Position numbers and translations under genes: made by a program. A stretch of DNA of 29,559 nucleotides. Source: F23-B02 sp963625655. Its GTDB lineage: Bacteria; Bacillota; Clostridia; Oscillospirales; Oscillospiraceae. The stretch is taken from positions 1-29,559 of the forward strand of contig CAVFTS010000023.1 of assembly GCA_963625655.1 (NCBI GenBank). The letters run 5' to 3'. Shown one piece after another: positions 1-6,470 of this stretch; positions within the stretch are counted from its first letter, which is position 1; every line of letters begins with the position of its first letter. A model generated the notes under the pieces. That model ran no database searches. It worked only from the letters and a program-made list of their open reading frames with translations, and was not told the DNA's origin.

Positions 1-331
1 GAGCCTTGAGAGCCTCTGCGTCTTCCTTGGAGATGCCTTCCTTGATCTTTGCGGGAACTGCTTCGACCATTGCCTTTGCCTCTGCAAGGCCAAGGCCGGT
101 GATGCCGCGGACTTCCTTGATGACCTTGATCTTCTCTGCGCCGAAAGCGGTCATAACAACGTCGAACTCGGTCTTTTCCTCGACAGCGGCTGCTGCTGCG
201 CCTGCTGCGGGGGCTGCTGCTGCGACTGCGGAGACACCGAAGGTCTCGCAGATTGCATCGACGAGCTCCTTGAGCTCGAGAACGGAAAGAGCCTTGATCT
301 CTTCTACCATGGCTGCGATTTTTTCACTCAT
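1..331 (-). CDS. rplL: 50S ribosomal protein L7/L12 (3' end cut by window edge)
   Basis: This gene encodes the stalk protein of the large ribosomal subunit, which sits as dimers on L10 and recruits and stimulates the translational GTPases. About 110 residues are visible of a family usually 120-125 long; the C-terminus lies beyond base 1. The N-terminal dimerisation helices (MSEKIAAMVEEIKALSVLEL) are followed by an Ala/Pro/Gly hinge at about residues 37-52. The globular C-terminal domain then carries the typical EKTEFDVV start and the KVIKEVRGITGLGL stretch. The ATG at 331-329 is preceded by a GGAGG site (complement of 341-345). It lies 36 bases downstream of rplJ in the same transcript and is expected to share the L10-leader control upstream of rplJ. 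Identification is secure. Confidence 0.97.
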   Translation of the reverse strand, partial: MSEKIAAMVEEIKALSVLELKELVDAICETFGVSAVAAAAPAAGAAAAAVEEKTEFDVVMTAFGAEKIKVIKEVRGITGLGLAEAKAMVEAVPAKIKEGISKEDAEALKA

Positions 332-367
332 TTGAATTATCCTCCAATAATTATTCTGTTGCCGCTG

Positions 368-889
368 TTACTCTGCGGCTTCTGCGGGTGCGCCGCCCAT
401 CTTCTCGACGACTTCGCTCAGGCATACTGCCAGACCGCCCATAATGGCGTTGAGGGAGCCTGCCAGCTTTGCGTACAGGTCGTTCTTGGAAGTCAGGGTG
501 GACAGGTCTGCGATCTCCTGCTCGTTCAGGATCTTGCCCTCCATGAATGCAGCCTTGACATTGAATCTGTCATTGAGCTTCTTGGAGTACTCGCTGATGA
601 TGCGGAACGGAGCAATGGGATCTTCGGAGCTGGTTGCAAGAGAGGTGCTTCCGTTCAGAACGGAGTCCAGCTCTTTCATACCGAGCTTGTCGATGGCGAT
701 GCGGGTAAGGGTGTTCTTTACGACGCTGTAATCGACGCCCTCCTTGCGCATTTCGGTACGAAGTGCGGTGTCCTCTGCCACGGTGATACCCTGGTAATCG
801 ACGAGGATGCCTGCGCTTGCGCCCTGAATACGCTCAACGAGTGCTTCGACTATCGCCTGCTTTTCGCTGAGAACCTTTGCGTTAGGCAT
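368..889 (-). CDS. rplJ: 50S ribosomal protein L10
   Basis: L10 anchors the L7/L12 dimers to 23S rRNA at the stalk base and, in complex with L7/L12, represses its own operon. The 173-residue length is normal for the family. The N-terminal rRNA-binding domain shows the family stretches AGILVDYQGITVAE and YSVVKNTLTRIA. The C-terminal helix that carries the L7/L12 dimers ends in an Ala-rich, acidic tail. The ATG at 889-887 has a GGAGGTGA site about nine bases upstream. rplL follows after 36 bases. The usual upstream partners rplK and rplA are not here: the next gene upstream is a CPBP protease. The gene has its own promoter and attenuator at 928-1073. Confidence 0.98.
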   Translation of the reverse strand: MPNAKVLSEKQAIVEALVERIQGASAGILVDYQGITVAEDTALRTEMRKEGVDYSVVKNTLTRIAIDKLGMKELDSVLNGSTSLATSSEDPIAPFRIISEYSKKLNDRFNVKAAFMEGKILNEQEIADLSTLTSKNDLYAKLAGSLNAIMGGLAVCLSEVVEKMGGAPAEAAE

Positions 890-927
890 GTGTGTTTTTC
901 ACCTCCACACGATTTATCTGCGCCCGC

Positions 928-966
928 AGAATAAAGAAAAGTCTCCGTATCACGGGACACGGAGAC
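928..966 (-). terminator. Attenuator terminator in the rplJ leader
   Basis: Read on the minus strand, an 8-bp perfect stem (GTCTCCGT, 966-959, pairing with ACGGAGAC, 948-941) with a 10-base loop is followed at once by a T-rich run (940-928, TTTTCTTTATTCT). It lies inside the 5' leader, between promoter and rplJ, so it can act only as an attenuator for rplJ-rplL. Confidence 0.85.
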
Positions 967-1038
967 ATAAAGCAATCAAATCTGATGCCATCCTCGGCAG
1001 GATTTACACGAAACCGCAACCTGCTGTCTCCGGAGCGC
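935..1038 (-). promoter_or_regulatory. L10 leader (autoregulatory attenuation element of rplJ-rplL)
   Basis: The leader carries the hallmarks of the L10 leader family: GGAGACAGCAGG at 1032-1020 (minus strand), and CCTGCCGAGG at 1001-992. GCAGG and CCTGC can pair to form the protein-binding stem. The segment CGGAGAC (1032-1026) is identical to the 3' arm of the downstream terminator, so it can instead capture the terminator's 5' arm GTCTCCG (966-960) and act as an antiterminator. In Bacillus subtilis the L10(L12)4 complex is known to promote termination in such a leader. The same logic here is inferred from the motifs and pairing. Confidence 0.85.
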
Positions 1039-1044
1039 CAAAAT

Positions 1045-1073
1045 AAAGTATCATTTTTTGCCTTGCTTGTCAA
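1045..1073 (-). promoter_or_regulatory. Promoter of rplJ-rplL
   Basis: A perfect -35 TTGACA (1073-1068) is followed after 17 bases by TACTTT (1050-1045). An alternative -10, GATACT, would give a shorter spacer. Transcription would start near 1038, exactly where the L10 leader begins. The -35 begins 16 bases past the stop codon of the upstream CPBP gene. Confidence 0.75.
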
Positions 1074-1083
1074 GGCTTTTTTT
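1060..1083 (+). terminator. Rightward-oriented hairpin with T7 run overlapping the rplJ promoter
   Basis: On the plus strand a 6-bp stem (GCCTTG 1060-1065 with CAAGGC 1071-1076) is followed directly by seven T (1077-1083), a minimal intrinsic terminator. No rightward gene lies upstream in the window, so if it is functional it would stop antisense transcription coming from rplJ-rplL. The stem overlaps the leftward -35 box, so the resemblance could be accidental. Confidence 0.4.
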
Positions 1084-1088
1084 GCATT

Positions 1089-1769
1089 TTACATCATGGA
1101 AACGAAATTATAGCTCATATGGAAGAAGATCGCCGTCCATATACTGCCGCTCTTGTCGTAGCTCCAGCACAGAGCGACGCCGCCGGGGATGTACTGTATA
1201 ACGTATATGAGCATCCTCAGATCGCCGGACGACAGGATGTACGACGCAATGTGGTACAGTCCGAACACCGCCACCGTCACGACGTAGGCGGCGATGCGGC
1301 TGCGGCGGCGAACGGTACAGAATATGCCGCCCCGGAATATTGCCTCCTCCACCACGGGAGCAAGCAGCACGGCGACCGCCATCATGGCGCTTCGATCCTG
1401 CACCACAAGGCTGTCCACGGTGGACTGATTCGGGTTCGAGCCGGAAGGGGAGATCAGGAGCAGCAGCAGATTCACCGCAAAGTTCAGCGCAAGGCACAGA
1501 CCCCACGCCGTCAGAAAATGCATGAGGCACAGCCCCGGATTCTCCGTGAGATTCCGCCAGCTCCGCAGAAGGTACCTGCCCAGCAGCGCAAGCACGAGTA
1601 TAAAGCTCATGCAGTAGTACAGCAGATTGAAGCGAGCGCCGGTGAGCCCCAGATTCAGTACGTCGTTGAGAATGAGCAGCAGCCTCGGCAGCAGGACGCA
1701 GTGCAGCGGCAGCATCGCCATTGCGCTCCAGAACTCGAAGCGGGTGAGCCGGTCTTTAAACTGCGTCAT
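1089..1769 (-). CDS. CPBP-family intramembrane metalloprotease (CAAX protease/Abi family)
   Basis: This is a 226-residue polytopic membrane protein with about six hydrophobic segments. It has the three conserved motifs of the CPBP (Rce1-like, formerly Abi) family: EExxxR at residues 141-146 (EEAIFR), FxxxH ending at H173 (FGLYH), and HxxxN at 217-221 (HMSYN). These residues form the glutamate/histidine metal-type active site. Bacterial members are linked to peptide processing, bacteriocin self-immunity or surface-protein maturation; the substrate here cannot be told. The ATG at 1769-1767 overlaps the mutS stop codon by four bases (ATGA), so translation is probably coupled to mutS. No terminator is visible before the rplJ promoter. 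A functional link to mismatch repair is not implied by any motif. Confidence 0.88.
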   Translation of the reverse strand: MTQFKDRLTRFEFWSAMAMLPLHCVLLPRLLLILNDVLNLGLTGARFNLLYYCMSFILVLALLGRYLLRSWRNLTENPGLCLMHFLTAWGLCLALNFAVNLLLLLISPSGSNPNQSTVDSLVVQDRSAMMAVAVLLAPVVEEAIFRGGIFCTVRRRSRIAAYVVTVAVFGLYHIASYILSSGDLRMLIYVIQYIPGGVALCWSYDKSGSIWTAIFFHMSYNFVSMM

Positions 1770-4366
1770 CCGTTTACCTTCTTTCTCAGCTCGCTGAGGA
1801 GGTTGAGCGCCTCAAGCGGTGTGAGAGAGTCGATGTCCGTCCGGCGCAGGATTCTTGCGACCTCGTCGGTGCCGGCGTCGATAAGGCTTATCTGCGCCTC
1901 CTCCCGAACGGGGGCAAGGTCGGGACGGGAGCTTTCGGTCTCAAGCTCTTTGAGATAGGTTTTTGCCTTCGATATGACCCCGTCCGGCACGCCCGCAAGC
2001 TTTGCGACCTCGATGCCGTAGCTGTCGTCGGCGGCGCCGGGCATTATGCGGCGCAGGAACACGAGCGTTCCGCCCTGCTTCTTTGCGCTGATGCTGTAAT
2101 TATGCACGCCCTCGACCACGCCCTCAAGCGCACTCAGCTCATGGTAATGCGTTGCGAACATGGTCTTTGCGCCGAGCCTGCGCTTGTCGGCGCAATGCTC
2201 AAGCACGGCTCTGGCTATCGCCATGCCGTCGTAGGTCGAGGTGCCTCTGCCGATCTCGTCGAGAATGAGCAGCGACGACGATGTCGCATATTTGAGAATA
2301 TTTGCTACCTCGCTCATTTCGAGCATGAAGGTCGACTGTCCGGCGGCGAGGTCGTCCGATGCGCCGATCCTCGTGAACACTCTGTCCACGACGCCGACGA
2401 CGGCGCTTTTTGCCGGAACGAAGGAACCCATCTGCGCCATGAGGCAGATGAGCGCCGTCTGACGCATATAGGTGCTTTTGCCCGCCATGTTCGGGCCCGT
2501 GACTATTGCGACACGGTTGCCGTCACGGTTCAAAACGGTGTCGTTCGGGACGAACATCACGTCCTTCACCGACTGCTCCACGACGGGGTGCCTGCCCTCA
2601 CGGATGATAAGCTCCCCGGAGGTGTCGACCTCCGGCATACAGTAGTCATTGCGCACGGCAACCTCGGCAAGCGAACAGAGAGCGTCCAGCCTTGCGACGG
2701 CGTCGGCGCTTTGCTGCACCGCCTCTACCCTTGCGCCGATGATCTCGCACACCATGGTAAAGTGCTTGTACTCAAGCTCCTTTATCCTGTCGGCGGCGGT
2801 GAGCAGGTTGTTCTCAAGCTCCTTAAGCTCCTGCGTGAAGTAGCGCTCGTTTGAAACGAGGGTCTGCTTTCTTATGTAGTCGTCGGGAATGTTGGTCTCG
2901 CCTGCGGACTTGGGAACGTCGATATAATAGCCGAACACACGGTTGTAGCCCACCTTGAGCTTCTTGATGCCGGTGCGCTCCCGCTCACGGCGCTCAAGCG
3001 CCGCCACCGCCTCCGCTCCGTTGTCACGGATGCTGCGGAGCTTATCGACCTCCTCGGAGTAGCCCTTGCGCAGGATGCCGCCCTCACGCACGGAAAACGG
3101 CGGATCGTCGCATATCGCCCTGTCGATGCGGCTCGTTATGTCGGAAAGCTCGTCCATTGCGGCGATCTCCCGCAGGGTGCTGCACTTAAACTTCGCAAGC
3201 TGCGCCTTCAGGGTCGGAAGCGCCCTCGTGCATTCGCCGAGAGCGATGAGGTCCCTGCCGTTTGCGTTGCCGAACACGACCTTGCCGATGAGCCTCTGCA
3301 TATCGTTTATGCCCCGCAGGGTCTGAATTATCTCGCCCCTTGCGGTGTTGTCCCGCACAAGCTCCGACACCGCCGTGAGGCGGCGCTTGATATTCACGGG
3401 ACTCAAAAGAGGACGCTCGACCCAGCTTCGCAGAAGTCTGCCGCCCATGGGGGTCTTTGTCTTGTCAAGCACCCACAGCAGCGAGCCCTTTTTCTCGCCC
3501 GTGCGCTGAGACTCCGTCAGCTCAAGGGAGCGCCTTGTCGCCCAGTCAAGCTCCATGTATCTGCCGCTGCCGAATATATCGACGCTGCGGATGTTTGAAA
3601 GCTCCGTTTTCTGCGTCTCGCTGATGTACGACAGCAGCGCACCGCAGGCGCAGACCGCCGGCTGAAGCTCACCGAGGGAAAGCTCATCAAGGCTCCCGAC
3701 CTCAAACTGCTCGCACACCCTCGCCGCCGACGCCATGTATTCGAAGTTATGTCCCAGCTCTATCATGCAGCCGAGGCGCTTTGTGAGAAACTCCGAGATC
3801 TCGTCGCACTGCATATAAGCACCGGAGTTCAAAACGACCTCCTTAGGCGCAAAGCGACCCATCTCGTTTATGATATGATTTTTCGCATCGCTCTCAAAGC
3901 AGGCACAGCAGAACTCACCCGTCGATATGTCGCAGAAGGCGACGCCGCCCCGATCGGCGGCAAGGAACGCCGAGCCGAGGTAGTTGCTGCGCCCCTCCTC
4001 AAGCATGATGCTGTCCGTCACCGTACCGGGGGTGACTATGCGGATAACGTCACGCTTAACAAGCCCCTTTGCGGTCGCCGGGTCCTCTATCTGCTCGCAG
4101 ATCGCCACCTTGTAGCCCTTTGCCACGAGCTTCGCTATATAGCTCTGCGCACTGTGATACGGCACTCCGCACATGGGCGTGCGCTTTTCGGGGTCCTGAA
4201 TGCCCCTGTCCCTCGTCGTCAGCGCAAGATCAAGCTCCTTCGAGGCAAGCTTTGCGTCGTCGTCGAACATCTCGTAAAAGTCGCCGAGACGGAAAAACAG
4301 AAGGCAGTCGTTGTGCCGGTGCTTTATTTCGTAATATTGCTGTTTCATCGGTGTGAGCTCAGCCAC
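1766..4366 (-). CDS. mutS: DNA mismatch repair protein MutS
   Basis: MutS recognises mismatches and small loops and signals to MutL. The 866-residue protein has the mismatch-reading F30-Y31-E32 in the N-terminal domain, connector, lever and clamp regions, and a C-terminal ABC-type ATPase. The ATPase has Walker A GPNMAGKST (624-632), Walker B LLILDE (D703, E704) and the FATHYHEL switch (738-744). Near the C-terminus QISLI (825-829) fits the sliding-clamp-binding pentapeptide (QLSLF-like). The start is GTG at 4366-4364, chosen because AGGAGG (complement of 4374-4379) lies seven bases upstream; the later ATG at codon 7 has no better site. It follows the two-TM protein by 21 bases and overlaps the CPBP gene by four. 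Its partner mutL lies in a divergent operon about 2 kb away. Confidence 0.98.
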   Translation of the reverse strand: MAELTPMKQQYYEIKHRHNDCLLFFRLGDFYEMFDDDAKLASKELDLALTTRDRGIQDPEKRTPMCGVPYHSAQSYIAKLVAKGYKVAICEQIEDPATAKGLVKRDVIRIVTPGTVTDSIMLEEGRSNYLGSAFLAADRGGVAFCDISTGEFCCACFESDAKNHIINEMGRFAPKEVVLNSGAYMQCDEISEFLTKRLGCMIELGHNFEYMASAARVCEQFEVGSLDELSLGELQPAVCACGALLSYISETQKTELSNIRSVDIFGSGRYMELDWATRRSLELTESQRTGEKKGSLLWVLDKTKTPMGGRLLRSWVERPLLSPVNIKRRLTAVSELVRDNTARGEIIQTLRGINDMQRLIGKVVFGNANGRDLIALGECTRALPTLKAQLAKFKCSTLREIAAMDELSDITSRIDRAICDDPPFSVREGGILRKGYSEEVDKLRSIRDNGAEAVAALERRERERTGIKKLKVGYNRVFGYYIDVPKSAGETNIPDDYIRKQTLVSNERYFTQELKELENNLLTAADRIKELEYKHFTMVCEIIGARVEAVQQSADAVARLDALCSLAEVAVRNDYCMPEVDTSGELIIREGRHPVVEQSVKDVMFVPNDTVLNRDGNRVAIVTGPNMAGKSTYMRQTALICLMAQMGSFVPAKSAVVGVVDRVFTRIGASDDLAAGQSTFMLEMSEVANILKYATSSSLLILDEIGRGTSTYDGMAIARAVLEHCADKRRLGAKTMFATHYHELSALEGVVEGVHNYSISAKKQGGTLVFLRRIMPGAADDSYGIEVAKLAGVPDGVISKAKTYLKELETESSRPDLAPVREEAQISLIDAGTDEVARILRRTDIDSLTPLEALNLLSELRKKVNG

Positions 4367-4387
4367 GTCACACCCTCCTGACCGTAG

Positions 4388-4930
4388 TTATTTTTTCTTT
4401 ATCAGCTCGTCACGCCGGCGGAGCATTTCCTCGTGAAACCGCTCCGGGAGATATTTCATAAATTCGTCGAACGCCTTCTCGTCGTACTCGAAGTAGAATG
4501 TACCCTCACCCGTGTTGTCGGGGAAGTTCTTCCGCTCCTCGTCCGAAAGCTCGTGATTGGATATGTACACCCACTTTATCCACAGGTTCTTTATAATACC
4601 GCATTCGGTCACGGCGCTCCAGAACAGGTCGTCGGTCTTTTCGTTGAGATAGAATCTCATACACTTGTCGCCGAAGGACACCATCGAAAAGCCGTAGGAG
4701 TTTACGGAAATGAGCTTGAAGCCGAACACCCACAGTGCGCTGACCATGGCGAGTATCACGAGAAGTCCGTATATATACTTATCGCCCAAGCCCCCGATGA
4801 GGCAGACGGCGAGCGACACGAGCGCAAACGCAAGCAGTCCGAGTGCGAAAAAGAACACTATCGTCATCAAGCCGTTTTGAAGTCTCAGGCTGTTCGTTAC
4901 CTTGAATTTTTTGATGCTTTCCTTTGGCAT
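4388..4930 (-). CDS. Two-TM membrane protein of unknown function with cytosolic C-terminal domain
   Basis: I do not recognise this 180-residue protein with confidence. It has a basic N-terminus (MPKESIKKFKV), two hydrophobic segments at about residues 21-46 and 53-74, then about 105 residues of soluble domain ending in a charged Lys/Arg helix. The soluble part alternates short beta-like strands with WSAVTE and WIKWVYISNHELSDEE. The overall plan resembles bacterial PH-like/YcxB-type membrane proteins, but this is a weak impression. The ATG at 4930-4928 was chosen over an upstream in-frame ATG at 4969 inside miaB because GGAGG (complement of 4938-4942) is correctly spaced before it. It sits two bases after the miaB stop and 21 bases before mutS, clearly inside their operon. 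Confidence 0.75.
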   Translation of the reverse strand: MPKESIKKFKVTNSLRLQNGLMTIVFFFALGLLAFALVSLAVCLIGGLGDKYIYGLLVILAMVSALWVFGFKLISVNSYGFSMVSFGDKCMRFYLNEKTDDLFWSAVTECGIIKNLWIKWVYISNHELSDEERKNFPDNTGEGTFYFEYDEKAFDEFMKYLPERFHEEMLRRRDELIKKK

Positions 4931-4932
4931 TT

Positions 4933-6354
4933 TCAATCCTCCGTTTCGGGTTCGCCGTACAGCGCCCATGTGTTTGATCCCGTTATTTTTACGTTTATGA
5001 AGCGTCCCAAAAGCGACTTTTCGCCTTTGAGATGCACAAGCCTGCCGCCGTTTGTCCTCGACGAAAGGTTATACTGCTCCTTGCCGGTCTCGCCGTCGAC
5101 AAGCACACGCACGGTCTTGCCCTCGTACTCACGGTGCTTTTCCGCAGAGATGCGGTTTGCGACATCGAGCAGACGATCGAAGTGCTTCTGCTTATCCTCA
5201 CGGCTGTATGGGTCGGGCATTTCCGCTGCCGGAGTGCCGACACGCTTGGAGTAGATGAAGGTGAACATCGCATCGTAGCGCACCTTTTCGCAGAGCCTGA
5301 GCGTATCCTCAAAATCCTCCTCCGTCTCGTTCGGAAAGCCGACGATTATGTCCGTCGTGAGGACGAGGTCGGGCATATAGCTTCGTGCAAGCTCCACCTT
5401 TTGCAGGTACTTTTCCGAGTCGTAGTGCCTGTTCATCGCCTTTAAAATGCGGTCGCTGCCGCTCTGCACGGGCAGGTGAAGCTGGTGTGCGCACTTTTCG
5501 CACTCCGCCATCGTGCGGAACAGCTCCTCCGTCGCATCCTTGGGGTGGCTCGTCATGAAGCGAATGAGAAATTCGCCCGGAATTTCGTTTATCATGGCGA
5601 TGAGGTCGGCAAAGGACACGTCCGTATCGAGATCCTTGCCGTAGGAGTTTACGTTCTGTCCGAGGAGCGTTATCTCCTTGTAGCCCGCTGCCACAAGCTC
5701 TCTCGCCTCGGCGACGATGTCCTCCGGTCGGCGGGAGCGCTCCCTGCCCCGGACGTAGGGCACGATGCAGTAGGTGCAGAAGTTGTTGCAGCCGTACATA
5801 ATGGACAGCCACGCCTTTATGCTGCCGTCACGCTTTTGGGGGATGCCCTCGGCAACGGCGCCGTCGGACGGCGTCGTCTCGAACACACGCTTGCCCTTTT
5901 CGAGGTAGCGCAGCATAAGCTCCGGCAGACGCCAAAGCTCGTGCGGCCCGAAAACCATATCCACCACGGGGTAGGAGCGCCGTATCTTCTCCGCCATGTG
6001 GGGCTGCTGCACCATGCAGCCGCAGACGGCGACGATCTGCCCCGGCTTTGCCTTTTTGGAGTGGTTTAACTGACCCACGTTGCCGAGGACACGCATCTCG
6101 GCGTGTTCACGCACGGCGCAGGTGTTGACGACTATGAGGTCCGCCAGGAACTCGTCCTGCGTGAAGCCGTAGCCCATATCGGCGAGGTAGCCCCTTATCT
6201 TTTCGCTGTCCGCCTCGTTCTGCTGACAGCCGTAGGTATCCACCATCGCAAGCGGTCTTGCGCCGTTTGCGGTTATGCGGTCGAAGACCTCGGCACAGTA
6301 TTCCTCTTGCCTCTTTATGTCCCCGACCCCGATCTCTTTTCTAACATATGCCAT
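4933..6354 (-). CDS. miaB: tRNA-2-methylthio-N6-dimethylallyladenosine synthase MiaB
   Basis: MiaB is a radical-SAM methylthiotransferase that turns i6A37 of tRNA into ms2i6A37, using the product of MiaA. The 473-residue protein has an N-terminal UPF0004 domain holding the auxiliary cluster cysteines (C43 in YGCQQNEADS, C79 in NTCAVRE, C113 in CGCM). The radical-SAM motif is C189-x3-C193-x2-C196 (GCNNFCTYC), followed by the RGRERSR signature typical of MiaB, and a C-terminal TRAM domain lies at about 407-470. The ATG at 6354-6352 is preferred: the reading frame extends 41 codons further upstream, but that part covers the promoter and is not MiaB-like. It is the first gene of the leftward miaB/unknown/mutS/CPBP operon. 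miaA lies in the divergent mutL operon. Confidence 0.96.
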   Translation of the reverse strand: MAYVRKEIGVGDIKRQEEYCAEVFDRITANGARPLAMVDTYGCQQNEADSEKIRGYLADMGYGFTQDEFLADLIVVNTCAVREHAEMRVLGNVGQLNHSKKAKPGQIVAVCGCMVQQPHMAEKIRRSYPVVDMVFGPHELWRLPELMLRYLEKGKRVFETTPSDGAVAEGIPQKRDGSIKAWLSIMYGCNNFCTYCIVPYVRGRERSRRPEDIVAEARELVAAGYKEITLLGQNVNSYGKDLDTDVSFADLIAMINEIPGEFLIRFMTSHPKDATEELFRTMAECEKCAHQLHLPVQSGSDRILKAMNRHYDSEKYLQKVELARSYMPDLVLTTDIIVGFPNETEEDFEDTLRLCEKVRYDAMFTFIYSKRVGTPAAEMPDPYSREDKQKHFDRLLDVANRISAEKHREYEGKTVRVLVDGETGKEQYNLSSRTNGGRLVHLKGEKSLLGRFINVKITGSNTWALYGEPETED

Positions 6355-6392
6355 ATTGATTTCCCGTTTTCCTTTATTAACGTTCTCCGAGC

Positions 6393-6422
6393 ATTTTACC
6401 ATAAAAAGAGTGGAACTTTCAA
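6393..6422 (-). promoter_or_regulatory. Promoter of the miaB-mutS operon
   Basis: On the minus strand TTGAAA (6422-6417) is followed after 18 bases by TAAAAT (6398-6393). The -10 is preceded by TGG, giving an extended -10 (TGnTAAAAT). It lies about 40 bases upstream of the miaB ATG and back-to-back with the mutL promoter. Confidence 0.7.
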
Positions 6423-6439
6423 CTAAAATAATGTATAAT
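6411..6439 (+). promoter_or_regulatory. Promoter of the mutL operon
   Basis: A perfect -10 TATAAT lies at 6434-6439, 31 bases before the mutL ATG. The -35 position gives only TGGAAC (6411-6416, 17-base spacer), a weak match, so an activator or poor basal strength is possible. Confidence 0.6.
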
Positions 6440-6449
6440 GATACATTAT
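6428..6449. promoter_or_regulatory. Perfect inverted repeat over the mutL -10 box (candidate operator)
   Basis: Two 9-bp arms (ATAATGTAT at 6428-6436 and ATACATTAT at 6441-6449) are perfectly complementary around the 4-base centre AATG. The TATAAT of the mutL promoter lies within the left arm and centre. A dimeric repressor bound here would block mutL transcription and perhaps also affect the miaB promoter, whose -35 ends six bases to the left. The sequence is AT-rich, so chance is possible, but 9 of 9 pairs is notable. Confidence 0.45.
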
Positions 6450-6470
6450 ATATTGTACACAGAGGTAGCC

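Noticed and set aside
1089..1769. A phage-defence (abortive infection) system around the Abi/CPBP gene
   Set aside because: The Abi name is historic. The neighbours are mutS and ribosomal proteins, and no nuclease, toxin or other defence gene is nearby.
4931..4969. Longer N-terminus for the two-TM protein starting at 4969
   Set aside because: The extra 13 residues lie inside miaB, and the ATG at 4930 has a well-spaced GGAGG.
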